Assembly: GCA_018292915.2 (NCBI GenBank)
Contig: JACVVK020000450.1
Location: forward strand, 1-64,000
Origin: Batillaria attramentaria
Taxonomy: Eukaryota > Mollusca > Gastropoda > Batillariidae
Direction of reading: 5' to 3'
DNA: 64,000 nucleotides
Numbering within the stretch: the first letter of the stretch is position 1; each line of letters opens with the position of its first letter. Below, one piece after another: positions 19,120 to 41,900 of the stretch. The position numbers were made by a program, and so were the translations under genes. Below the pieces are notes generated by a model. That model ran no database searches. It had not been told where the DNA came from and worked only from the letters and a program-made list of their open reading frames with translations.

Positions 19120-19426
19120 AGTGTAGCGTCGGCCCCTGGTACGGGGATGTCCCAGCATTAACCAGGCCCGGGAACTACGGCACCTGCGGTGCCGGCCGTG
19201 TAATCATCCACATCATAAGACGTGTCATACCAAGGGAGGCACCCCCAAAGTCGCACCCGTGAAGTGGGAGAAGCTCGGCTGTGTGGCAACAGCCTCCCCA
19301 TTGGGCCCATAGCACACCCGCTCTGGGTAGGAGCCGACCTAGGTGGGAAAAATCCCGCTTGCCTCGGCTGGGACTCGAACCCGGGTCTCCCGGTCCGAAG
19401 TGCTAACCACTACACTACGGGGGCCG
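19120..19426 (-). mobile_element. SINE family B
   Basis: Read on the + strand, the tRNA-like head ends the element (GGGACTCGAACCCGGG, GTGCTAACCACTACACTACG). The body has ACGGCACCTGCGGTGCCGGC and matches 37960-38440 in inverse orientation. Confidence 0.82.
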
Positions 19427-19599
19427 GTTGTATTCATTCTTATTATTATTATAGAGACAGGCCACGAAAATTAGGTATGACGTAAAGCACCAGACTTACG
19501 CAATAAAAAAAAACAAACTTTCTTCATGAACAGCTGACGTCATTTTTATTTTCCACGTCAGTTTGTGTCTGCAAAAGCAAGTATGGTGTAAAAGCAAGT

Positions 19600-19615
19600 A
19601 TGGTCGGCATAATGC
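19600..19615 (+). CDS. tentative first coding exon of channel copy 2
   Basis: ATG followed by 13 nt to a consensus donor (ATGC|GTAAGT) in phase 1, the phase demanded by the next exon at 19753. Very short and not otherwise supported. Another exon farther upstream is equally possible. Confidence 0.18.
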
Positions 19616-19752
19616 GTAAGTATGCCGTTGTTTGTGGGGGAAAATCTTCAGCAAACAAATTTATATTGGAACGGATTGCCGTGTTAAGTGAAAAAAAAAT
19701 CTAAAATCTACTCTGTGCTTTACAAAATCAATGACTGTTTTCTCCTTTTCAG

Positions 19753-31754
<12,002 letters not shown>

Positions 31755-31769
31755 CAGGGTCTGTGCGAA

Positions 31770-32760
31770 CAGAAAGCAAAGGCTTTTTTTGTTTTGTTTG
31801 GGTTTTTTTTCCCCAGCGCCGGGGGGGTGTTCCTCTTAGGACACGCTGGGAAAATTTTCATTATGCATGATGATGATGATGATGATGGCATGATTATGCT
31901 ATGGAGGGCCACGTGGTTTGGGACTGCACGACAGGGCCGCATTCCGCGCTTCCTGTCATAAATATACCTGCGTTAACCAGGCCTGGGAAGCACGGCACCT
32001 GCGTTGCCGGCCGTGTGGTCATCCAAATCATAAGAAGAGATGCATCCCTCCAAAAGTGGAAACCGTGGTGTGGGTGAGTCTCGGCTGTGCGACAAAAGCC
32101 TCCCCGTTGGGCCTATACCACTTCCGCTCTGGTTAAGGCCGTTCTTAACCGGGCAGACTTTTGGTTCGCGAACTAGGTTCGGAGAGTACGGCGAACTAGG
32201 TTCGCGCACGTTGTTTCTTAACCGACCAAATACTTGTGCGGAAACCCTGGTTCGAAAGGTTCGGCGAACTAGGTTCGAGGACTGCATAGCGTGTCGTGGG
32301 AACCCTCGCGATCCTTTTGCCGATCCTGCGCTCTGATTGGTTGCTCGGGGAGAGCTGTTGTGCGTATGTACAAACTTGAGGAAAATGGCGGACGGCATCG
32401 CGGCTATCGACTCACTTCACATTTCCCTCTCTTGCGCTCTTTTCCTCTTATCTCCTCTTCCTCGGCTTCCAAGAGTTCACTCAAAACGATAACTACCGCA
32501 AATGCCTGGTCGTCTCGATCTACGAAGGCGGCCATTTTGGTTGTTTACGATTGTCTCAACTTCCGAGTCCGCCTTGTTCGGGCGATGACGTATGCATATC
32601 ATTAACGGTCGGTTAAGAAAGAGAACTAGTCCGGCCGAACCTCTGAAACTATGTACGTGTGTGCGCTTGCCCTGTTCGTATACAATACACAGTTCGCCGA
32701 ACAAGTTCGCCAGACTGGTGGTTAGCCCGGTTAAGAACGGCCTTTAGGAATCCACCAAGG
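31770..32760 (-). mobile_element. SINE family B split by a MITE
   Basis: SINE B sequence (GCATGATTATGCTATGGAGG, AGGCCTGGGAAGCACGGCAC, TTGGGCCTATACCAC) runs to 32135. It resumes at 32744 for only about 15 bp (AGGAATCCACCAAGG) before an AC tract replaces its tRNA-like head. Confidence 0.75.
32136..32743. mobile_element. 608-bp MITE with TTA target duplication (Harbinger-like)
   Basis: The 19-bp TIR AGGCCGTTCTTAACCGGGC is mirrored exactly at the right end. It is flanked by TTA (32133-32135 and 32744-32746). Nested inverted pairs (TTCTTAACCGACC / GGTCGGTTAAGAA) occur inside. A TWA target duplication is typical of PIF/Harbinger elements. There is no transposase. Confidence 0.85.
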
Positions 32761-32764
32761 TAGG

Positions 32765-32766
<2 letters not shown>

Positions 32767-32828
<62 letters not shown>

Positions 32829-32847
32829 ACACGCGCGCGCGCGCGCG
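32767..32847. repeat. (AC)n microsatellite
   Basis: AC tract replacing the tRNA-like end of the SINE B copy. Confidence 0.95.
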
Positions 32848-32931
32848 GATTTTCCCACCGCAGTCTCGCGCATTTGTTAGCAGTTTTCAGATAAAAACTT
32901 TCAATAAATGACGATAACAATAATATGTTGT

Positions 32932-32962
<31 letters not shown>

Positions 32963-33064
32963 ATCAATGGTACTATCCATGTCAGTCAGCAAGTCCCTGT
33001 GAAAGCGCTAAGCAAAAGTTAGGTTGTTAACTCTGTTCCTACCAGGTAAGTTTGGGGTTGTGCG

Positions 33065-33290
33065 CAACTGGCCTCACATTTTTTTTTTTTTTTTTTTTTT
33101 GGTAATAAAAAAATGGATTTAAACTGGGCTTAGTGGGAGTGTTGCACTTTGATCATACTCATGTTTGCTGCAAGGAACCTTTAACCTGGCCTGATTTTCG
33201 CATACAGGGCCAAAAACAAACAAAGAGTCAAGAACGTGGAATACTTGTGCGCGGTACGAAATATGCTATGATAAACAAACAGACAAACAC
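33065..33290 (-). repeat. dispersed repeat Z, copy 3 (inverted)
   Basis: CAACTGGCCTCACA, CATACAGGGCCAAAAAC and CGTGGAATACTTGTGCGCGG are reverse complements of landmarks in the copies at 2530 and 20096. Confidence 0.55.
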
Positions 33291-33546
33291 GCCGATGGCA
33301 CGGTGGATTCCACATATGCTCAAACATCATTATGTGTTCGTCGGTTTTCTTTATTATGAAAAGTAATATTCAGTGAAGTTGCGATGATTATCATGAATGG
33401 CCATACCTTTCTAGTGTCCAATTTGGTTTTCTACTTTAATTCCTCTAGTTGTTCGGATTGTTTAGATGTGCCTGTTGATGCATTTTAAACTGTATATTAC
33501 GAATTGCTTTGCATTAAAACATAGTACATGGAATCTTCGCAGAAAG

Positions 33547-33550
<4 letters not shown>

Positions 33551-33606
<56 letters not shown>
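33551..33606. repeat. (AG)n microsatellite
   Basis: Pure AG run of 56 bp. Confidence 0.95.
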
Positions 33607-33607
<1 letters not shown>

Positions 33608-34281
33608 ACTATTTGGTGTCACCTGCACACTGAACAGAAAAACATACCGCTGTAATATACAGTAAGTTGTCGTTTAGGCCAGACGGGCTCTGCACTTTGG
33701 TGCGGACTTCTGCTCATCTACAAAAACAGAACAGAGGCGCGTTCAGTTAGCGTAGCCCCTACGTACCGTTCAGCAAGTAACGCGTATAGGTGGCCCCTGA
33801 TCCCAGCCACGTGGCTAGAGGTCGAGTTCTCTCCTGCTTGATTCATCAGTTAGGTAGCCCCTAGCTGTAGAATGCTAAAACCCCGCAAAAGTCCTACCTT
33901 TTCTGCGCAGGGGCAGCTTTTTCACGAAGGCGCTACGTTAACTGAACGCGCCTCAGGCTCCGGTACAGATCACTGAACTGGACATCTGTGATTCAGACAG
34001 CACGTGAAACTGGCATGCCTGTGTTTACAAGCTTAGTGTGCCCGGCTGAATGTCGTCAGTTTCAGTTTTCTAGACAGGCCTCTTCCTGGTCTCATGTCAC
34101 GTGACAACTAAATTTCAGGCTCATATGTCGTCTGGTTTGTCAGAGAGAAAGTGCACGATAGAGGAAGGTAACGTCTTGTCTTCGTGTCTCTCTTTCGCTG
34201 TCCAAGTAAGATAGCGAAGGAATGGCCGCATTTTCTACATGCACCTGACCTTGCGTGTTGTCCCTGTATGTATTTTACGAC
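33607..34281. other. spacer without recognisable gene
   Basis: Two inverted sequences near 33725-33770 (GGCGCGTTCAGTTAGCGTAG) and 33930-33955 (GCTACGTTAACTGAACGCGC) suggest the ends of another small TIR element. Nothing else stands out. Confidence 0.4.
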
Positions 34282-34455
34282 GAGCGGGAATAGCCGAATG
34301 GTAGAGTGTTGGATCTTCAGTACTCAGGCCGTGAGTTCAGTCGAATCGCAGCTGGAACCAAATATTTGTGCTGGCCTTTTAAAATTGCCCCGTCTTTGAT
34401 ATCACCCAAACGTGATGGAAAAGGGCGTTAAACTCCCAAACACCCACCCACCCTT
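34282..34455 (+). mobile_element. SINE family A, diverged
   Basis: AATAGCCGAATGGTAGAGTG head, ATATTTGTGCTGGCC and CCCCGTCTTTGATATCACCC body, GGAAAAGGGCGTTAAACTCC tail. Confidence 0.8.
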
Positions 34456-34830
34456 ATGTACTTCACACTTTCACGTGTCATTTGGGGAAAAATGACACCA
34501 CTAGAGACAGTCACCGAAAGTTATGGTGGGATTTGCACACGATGGCAGCTTATACAAGTCGTGTGTTTTGTATGGTCTATTCCTTTAGGATTTGTCACAG
34601 TTTTGCCAAAAGCGTTTCATATACATAATGGTTGAAAATTACTAAAAACTCTCTGCCAGAAATTTCGCGTGCGGTTGCACCAGTTTGATAAGGTATCAGT
34701 CGAAACCACCGAAACGGTACGTTTCACGCGGCAAAACCAAACGGGTCTTTTTTTTTTTTCAAGGAAAGTTTTTTTTTTTTTTTTTTTTTGCTCACTTGCA
34801 TAACAAAATGAGTCTGTGAAATAACCCTCC

Positions 34831-36713
34831 GTCGCGCACTATGTCATCCTTGACCAGCTTTGAACCCAGAGGGATCCTCAATGGCGCAAGTGATGGCAGG
34901 CTGTCTTCAGGGTGAAAGTAGGCGTGTTTCTGAATCAGAGACATACATAACATGTCTCTGTATGAATGGACAGATCTATTATTACATTCAGTCCTAGAGC
35001 ACGGGCCCGGGTGTGTATGCTTTCGTAATCGTCTCTTATTCCACCACAAGGCAGGGACGTGATCGTCTGCACCGTGCAATAATACTTGCCTGCAGAGTGC
35101 AACACCTTGGCCTGTCAGAGTGCAACCCCCTTGCCGTTTACTCACATCCTGTTGGATCAGTGTACCACGTAAACAGTGCCATCAAAGCGCAACAATAATT
35201 GTCCGCTGGCAAAGATTTTGCCCAAACGAAAAGTGGTCGGATATTCAAGACTTCGTTTTAAATCGATTCATATGACACACAAGTCTTCGATTTTCTAAAA
35301 AAAATTTCGCCATTTTTGAAAATGGCGCTGGGTGTAAGCAGTCACATTTTCATGCCCCGCTGTAGACTCCAGAGTGCAGTCCCTTTTCGGCGGGGCGTGA
35401 AAATGTGACTGCTTACACCCAGCGCCATTTTCAAAAATGGCGATTTTTTTTTTAGAAAAGCAGAGACTTGTGTGTCATATGATTCGATTTGAAACGAAGT
35501 CTTGAATATCCGACCACTTTTCGTTTGGGCAAAATCTTTGCCAGCGGACAATTATTGTTGCGCTTTAATGGCACTGTTTACGTGGTACACTGATCCAACA
35601 GGATGTGAGTAAACGGCAAGGGGGTTGCACTCTGACAGGCAAGGGTGTTGCACTCTACAGGCAAGTATTATTGCACGGTGCAGACGATCACGTACCTGCC
35701 TTGTGGTGGAATAAGAGACGATTACAAAAGCATACACACCCGTGCTCTAGGACTGAATGTAATAATAGATCTGTCCATTCAGACAGAGACATGTTATGTA
35801 TTTCTCTGATTCAGAAACACGCCTACTTTCACTCTGAAGACAGCCTGTCATCACTTGCGCCACTGAGGATCCCTCTGGGTTCAAAGCTGGTCAAGGATGA
35901 CATAGTGCGCGACCTTGTGTTTGAGAGCACCGAGACAATTTAGGCCCGTCACGGTAGCGCAGTGAGCGCCATTTCCCCACCGTGCACTAGACTCCAGAGT
36001 GCAGTCCCTTTTCGGCGGGGCGTGAAAATGTGACTGCTTACACCCAGCGCCATTTTCAAAAATGGCGAATTTTTTTTAGAAAAGCGAAGACTTGTGTGTC
36101 ATATGATTCGATTTGAAACGAAGTCTTGAATATCCGACCACTTTTTGTTTGGGCAAAATCTTTGCCAGCGGACAATTATTGCTGCGCTTTGATGGCACTG
36201 TTTACGTGGTGCACTGATCCAACAGGATGTGAGTAAACGGAAAGGGGGTTGCACTCTGCAGGCAAGTATTATTGCACGGTGCAGACGATCACGTACCTGC
36301 CTTGTGGTGGAATAAGAGACGATTACAAAAGCATACACACCCGTGCTCTAGGACTGAATGTAATATAGATCTGTCCATTCAGACAGAGACATGTTATGTA
36401 TGTCTCTGATTCAGAAACACGCCTACTTTCACGCTGAAGACAGCCTGCCATCACTTGCGCCATTGAGGATCCCTCTGGGTTCAAAGCTGGTCAAGGATGA
36501 CATAGTGCGCGACCTTGTGTTTGAGAGCACCGAGACAATTTAGGCCCGTCACGGTAGCGCAGTGAGCGCCATTTCCCCACTGTGCACAGAGGTACTTTCC
36601 ACTGAAAGACTCTGTGCCCCAGAGAGTGACCGTGCACAGAGGTACTTTCCACTGAAAGACTCTGTGCCCCAGAGAGTGGCCCCGCCGAAAAGGGACTGCA
36701 CTCTGGAGTCTAA
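34831..36713. mobile_element. fold-back element cluster F2 (large palindrome)
   Basis: The same X and Y blocks as cluster F1, here ordered Y(-), X(-), X(+), Y(+), X(+), Y(+), end of X(-). The X(-)/X(+) junction near 35364 has almost no spacer, so 34831-35362 and about 35366-35930 form a palindrome with arms over 500 bp. No protein-like frame is present. It ends 230 bp before the first exon of channel copy 3. Confidence 0.8.
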
Positions 36714-36945
36714 TTGCCTAGTGCAAGCACAGTTTCCTCCCTTGGAGCGTCCAAGTATCGATTTCGTCCCTTTGGTGTGAATGTAGGCGTAATTTCTTAC
36801 GTCATTCATATGTTCAGACTTTGACGTCAAAGGTTTGCAACACTAGTATGGTTGGCTTTGAGATAGTTGTGCATGGATGGTGTTGCTAGCTGTGTGGGAC
36901 TAAAGCAAACCAGGCTGACTCAGCACCTGCGGTAGTGTGTAGAAG

Positions 36946-37009
36946 ATGTCAGATGATGAAGATTCAGAAGAGGAGTCAAATTCAGAAGAGAGGTCAATAG
37001 ATAGCATGG
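36946..37009 (+). CDS. copy 3 first coding exon
   Basis: ATG opens a 64-nt frame, MSDDEDSEEESNSEERSIDS, to donor AGCATGG|GTATAG in phase 1. It is highly acidic. The next exon accepts phase 1 (G+GA gives Gly). The fit of three consecutive exons in phase supports it, although the donor is only moderate. Confidence 0.55.
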
Positions 37010-38862
37010 GTATAGGTTCGTGTCCGCTTTTTATTTTCCTCTTTTTGTACTGTGCACATCCACCCTCCGGAAACACACTGATCATGTAAATGTTGAGAAC
37101 GCTGCAATGACAATGATGTTTCGCTCATTCAACACTGACAGTTTTCTCCCTTGACATTGCCTGGAAACTAGGCGTTTGGAGGGGATTGTAGAAAAACGGC
37201 AACAACAACAATATATCGCAACAACTCTTCTTCACCCTGAAGACCGTGTGTCCGCGGTCACACCCCGCACAACGCCCTATTACGAAGGGTGTTTGAAATT
37301 CCCGGTGCATTGGTCATGTGGATTGTGCGACCTCGGACCTTGTCAACGGTTCTTCGGGCTCAAACTTTGTGCACTGCTCCACCGGATACGCGGCCTTTAT
37401 TGTTCTCACTGGCATTATTTTCATGCCATTTTATTTCATTTTAAGCGCTCAGAGGTCGCTGAGGATAAGCGCTATATAAATATCCGTTATTATTGTTATT
37501 ATTACTAGTAGTTGTAAAATTATCATCATCATCATCAAAGATTTAAAACCCAAACTTGAACTGGCTATAGCTGATCCCTCCCCCCACACACACACACCAA
37601 CACACACGAAAAAAATAAAAATGAAAATAACGTGACCCCTAAAATTCATGATTTTTGCAGGATCAGATACAAGTGCAGTGAGTGGGACTAGTCGTGGTGG
37701 CAAGCAGAAACGGAGAGTTTCGACGGTGCATTGGTCGGACATTGAACAAGGAGTTCAAAATGCAGAAACACTTGTCAACCACGCGTAAGCCAACATTACT
37801 TTCTTTCCAAGTTTTGTATCTGTTCCTTGTTCCGTTCCAGACACGTGTATTTAATACAGAGAGAAAGGTTTGTCAAACTGCGGACTATGACACCGGTAAA
37901 GCCCCGTTGACATAATACTGCTTACAAAAAACAAAACAAAACAAAATTTAAATCAAACCGGCCCCCGTAGTGTAGTGGTTAGCACTTCGGATCATGGACC
38001 GGGAGACCCGGGTTCGAATCCCAGCCGAGGCAAGCGGGATTTTTCCTACCTAGGTCGGCTCCTACCCAGAGCGGGTGTGCTATGGGCCCAATGGGGAGGC
38101 TGTTGCCACACAGCCGAGCTTCACCCACTTCACGGGTGCGACTTTGGGGGTGCTTCCCTTTGTATGACACGTCTTATGATGTGGATGATTACACGGCCGG
38201 CACCGCAGGTGCCGTAGTTCCCGGGTCTGGTTATTGCCGGGATATTTATGACAGGAAGCGTGGAATGCGGCCCTGTCCCGCAGTCCCAAACCACATGGAC
38301 CTCCATAGCATCATCTTACTATCATCCTCATCTCCATCATCATGCATAATAAAAATTGTCCCAGCTTCCGAGTCCTCCGTGGGTTCCACCCATGACCTGG
38401 GAGGAACACCACTGGAGCTGGCAAAGAGTTGGGGCAGCAAAAAAAAAAAATAAATAAATAAATCAAGTAAAAAAAACTAAAAAAAACTCTCTCAGAACAA
38501 CCAAAACAGAAGCAACAACATCAACAACAAGAAGAAAAAAAATCAACATTTGTGTGTGTGTGTGTGGGGGGGGGGGGGGGTTGTGGTGTTGTTTGTATTT
38601 TGTTGTTTTTAACATGAGGAGATTTTGTTGCTTTTAACATAACTGAACGCGATGTCGATCCCTTAGTCTAGATGGATGCGCCGGGCAGCAGTCAGAACCG
38701 TCGCGCCCATTTTGTGGCTATCTCACAAACTCGTCCTATTTTCGTGATTTTTTTTTTTTGACAACAAAAATTCGCTAATATTAAGGAGTTTTCTTTTTAT
38801 CATTATTGTTTTTAAAACCAAAACCCAGACCCAGACGGAAGAAAGTTGCGTGGAGGATCGTG

Positions 38863-38947
<85 letters not shown>

Positions 38948-41900
38948 GGAGGGGGTGGTGGGAGGACCAGCGGAAAAATCCGACTGGCACGTGACGGATT
39001 CCCTCAAAGTATAATCTTTGAAAGAATCTGCGCGGAAAGTTGCGCAAACGTTCATAACAGATTCGTGCCAAAGAAACCTAACGCATAATTGTGCATCTGT
39101 GCGTTTTGTGCGTAAAACTTTACACTTAAAGCAAAAGTGTACATCTGATGACGCATACGACACGGATAAACTGGTGTCATTTGATTTCTGGCCGTGGACG
39201 AATCGCCAGACTGGTCTTTTTTTGTTTGCAACTACATTCTGAGATGAAGGGCCCGCTGCAAGTGCAAGTCGATTTAATTCAAGCCAGTTCACCGTAGAGG
39301 TGACATGTAGCCGAGATGCCTGTAGCCACGCCCGCTGACTAAAACGAATCCTTCATGGCAATCGCATGCAGCGCACGCATTTTCGCCTTTAATCTCTTTG
39401 TCAGACACATGCTCCAACAACCTAACCCACGGGTGTGGGTTTGTTTGTCGAGGTACACGTGTCTCGTTCGCGCACTTTGATTAGCTAGCATGACCTGTCA
39501 GTGAGAACCTGGCTACATGTCGGCTGGGCGCAAAAGCCAATGTCTTTGTTCCACATTGCAGACTTGTAAAATACTTGATTTTGTTTTCCAAATGCCGACA
39601 ATATGCTCTGGGCGAAAATGGGATCCATGGCGATATACGATGCTCTACCCACTAGACTAAAATGATTGATTATAGGCTACCCCACCCTCACCCCCAACTG
39701 CCGACAGCATGTTCCCGGCAAAAATGGGTTGCCTGGGGAGCCCCCCATCACTCCTACCCCACCCCAAGACTTCTAAAATACTTGATTTTTTTTAATGCCG
39801 ACAATAATTATGTTCCTGGGGGAAATATATGATGCTTATCCACCCCACCCCACCCCACCCCTCCCTCTGTGTAAGTGCTATATTTCCCTGGCGCAAACGC
39901 CTCAATTTTCCGTAGTTTTCAGCATATTGATTGTAGGCAATTCTATAGGAAGAAGAAGAAGACTGAAAAGTGGTTTCTCTACACATAGGAAAGACGTGTT
40001 TCCAGACAGTAAGTAAGGCCGCGTGTGGGCTGGCTGTTTGGGAGTGTAACGTCCATTTCCACCATGTCAGGTGATATCAAATACGGAGCAACGAGGGGGG
40101 AAAAAGCCAACAAAAAACATTTAGCCAAAGTCGGGATTCAAACTCACGACCCTAGCAATGAAAGTCCAATGATCTACCATTCGGTTATCCCGGCTCCCCG
40201 CGAGACCGCGGGATTACTGCTAGTACAATAATAATAATAATAATAATTACTGCTACTAGTGCTACTACTAAACCAACTAATAATAATAATAATGGTGATG
40301 ATAATAGTGGTGGTGGTGGTGATGATGATGATGATGATGATGACAGTCAGGTTACAACTACCCGAACCGAGTGACTGAAAAAGAAAGACCCAAAAGGGAC
40401 TGGGTGTTTCAGCAAGGACGCTAGCTTTTTCTTTGGGTTGTGCTTGCAAGGGTGGGTGGGTATCTGGGGGTTTGACGTCGATTTCTACCAAACACTGGTG
40501 ATATCAAAGACCGGCCAGCACAAGTAGGCCGTGGGCCAGAGGCCTCTAAAAGGCCTAGTTTTTGAGTTTTTTTCAAATTTGTGCAAATCACTAAATTTTA
40601 AGTGTACCTAAATGTAAATTTCACGCTGATTTCAAATCTGAAGAGATCCCAAACGTAAGTATGCGCACTACTTCAGAAAATGAGGTACAAGTCTGTGATG
40701 ACCCTTCATAAGAAGTATCAATACTGTGAGTCTGTGATGTTTTGTGGCTGCAAATGATGCACTATTCTATTCAAAACAATCTGTCTTGTCCCTTTTGCCT
40801 ATGACAATATAACTATACATGATTAGTAAACAAATTTGGCAGTTAAGGTTACTTGCAGGTAGGAAAAATATAAGAGAGATAATAAGAAGATAAGAACTTT
40901 ATTAATCCCCTCAGGAAAATTTATCGTGTACAGCTCTTGATCACATAATACACAGTACAACTATTATGACACAAGAACAAAATCTCCATGAAGAAATCAG
41001 CCATGCACCCACACGCGCGTCCACCCATCACTATATATATGCACCCACACACTTAAGTGACTTATCCATAGTCATAGCATACACTCTTCTCATGCATACT
41101 GCTATGCCACACACCACAAAGTGAAATAACCTGCACACATAATACATACTACATAGTGAAGCTATGTATTATAATTACATTATTAAAAACAAATCTACAA
41201 TTCAGGGGATACTACTATAGTTCATCATAGGTACTGATCTACTGGTGTACGCCTATGTAATTTACACCATGCATCCACGCACTCTTCACTCATACACCCA
41301 TCAAATACACTCCTGGCAGAAATACTGTTATGAATTTCATGATTAAGAAGAAAACTGTAATTCAAAATAATTCAGTCCATCACAAAAACAAAATCTCCAC
41401 ATAAAATCAACCATGCTTTGCACACTTATCTGCTCATCCACATATCACATGCGCACACACACTCAGCCATAGTCGTACACTCCACACCTCCACGCCATAC
41501 ATCACCTGGTGAAATACATTCGGATTTCCAATGCACTAGTCATCTTGCCTCATAATTTCAAACATAATATAAAAAGAACTAAAACTGTTAGAATACTTTG
41601 AGAACACAACCACAACAGGGGTTATTTCACTTTAGCAGCACACTGTACAGCAGCAACAGGTAGTGGACGGCACGCTCTGAAAACAGACTAAGACCTACAG
41701 TTATCTGATCAAAGCTAAGTTCTAATCATCAATTAAACGCTTTAGTAGCTTCAGGCAAGAAAGATCTCCTATGCCTTTAAGTTTGGCTTGCAGGAGTAAT
41801 TATTCTCCCACTGAATGTACTTCTCTGGCCCTCGATGAGGCTGAACAGGGGGTGTCAGACACTGGACATGACAGAGATGTTTTTTTTCTCAAGTCTCTTA

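Noticed and set aside
34831..36713. Open frames of 60-117 codons repeated on both strands
   Set aside because: They recur because the X and Y blocks are repeated in both orientations. They show no domain or codon pattern of a protein.
38723..39292. 189-codon minus-strand frame
   Set aside because: Runs through an AC tract, has no recognisable domain or splice context, and is probably chance.
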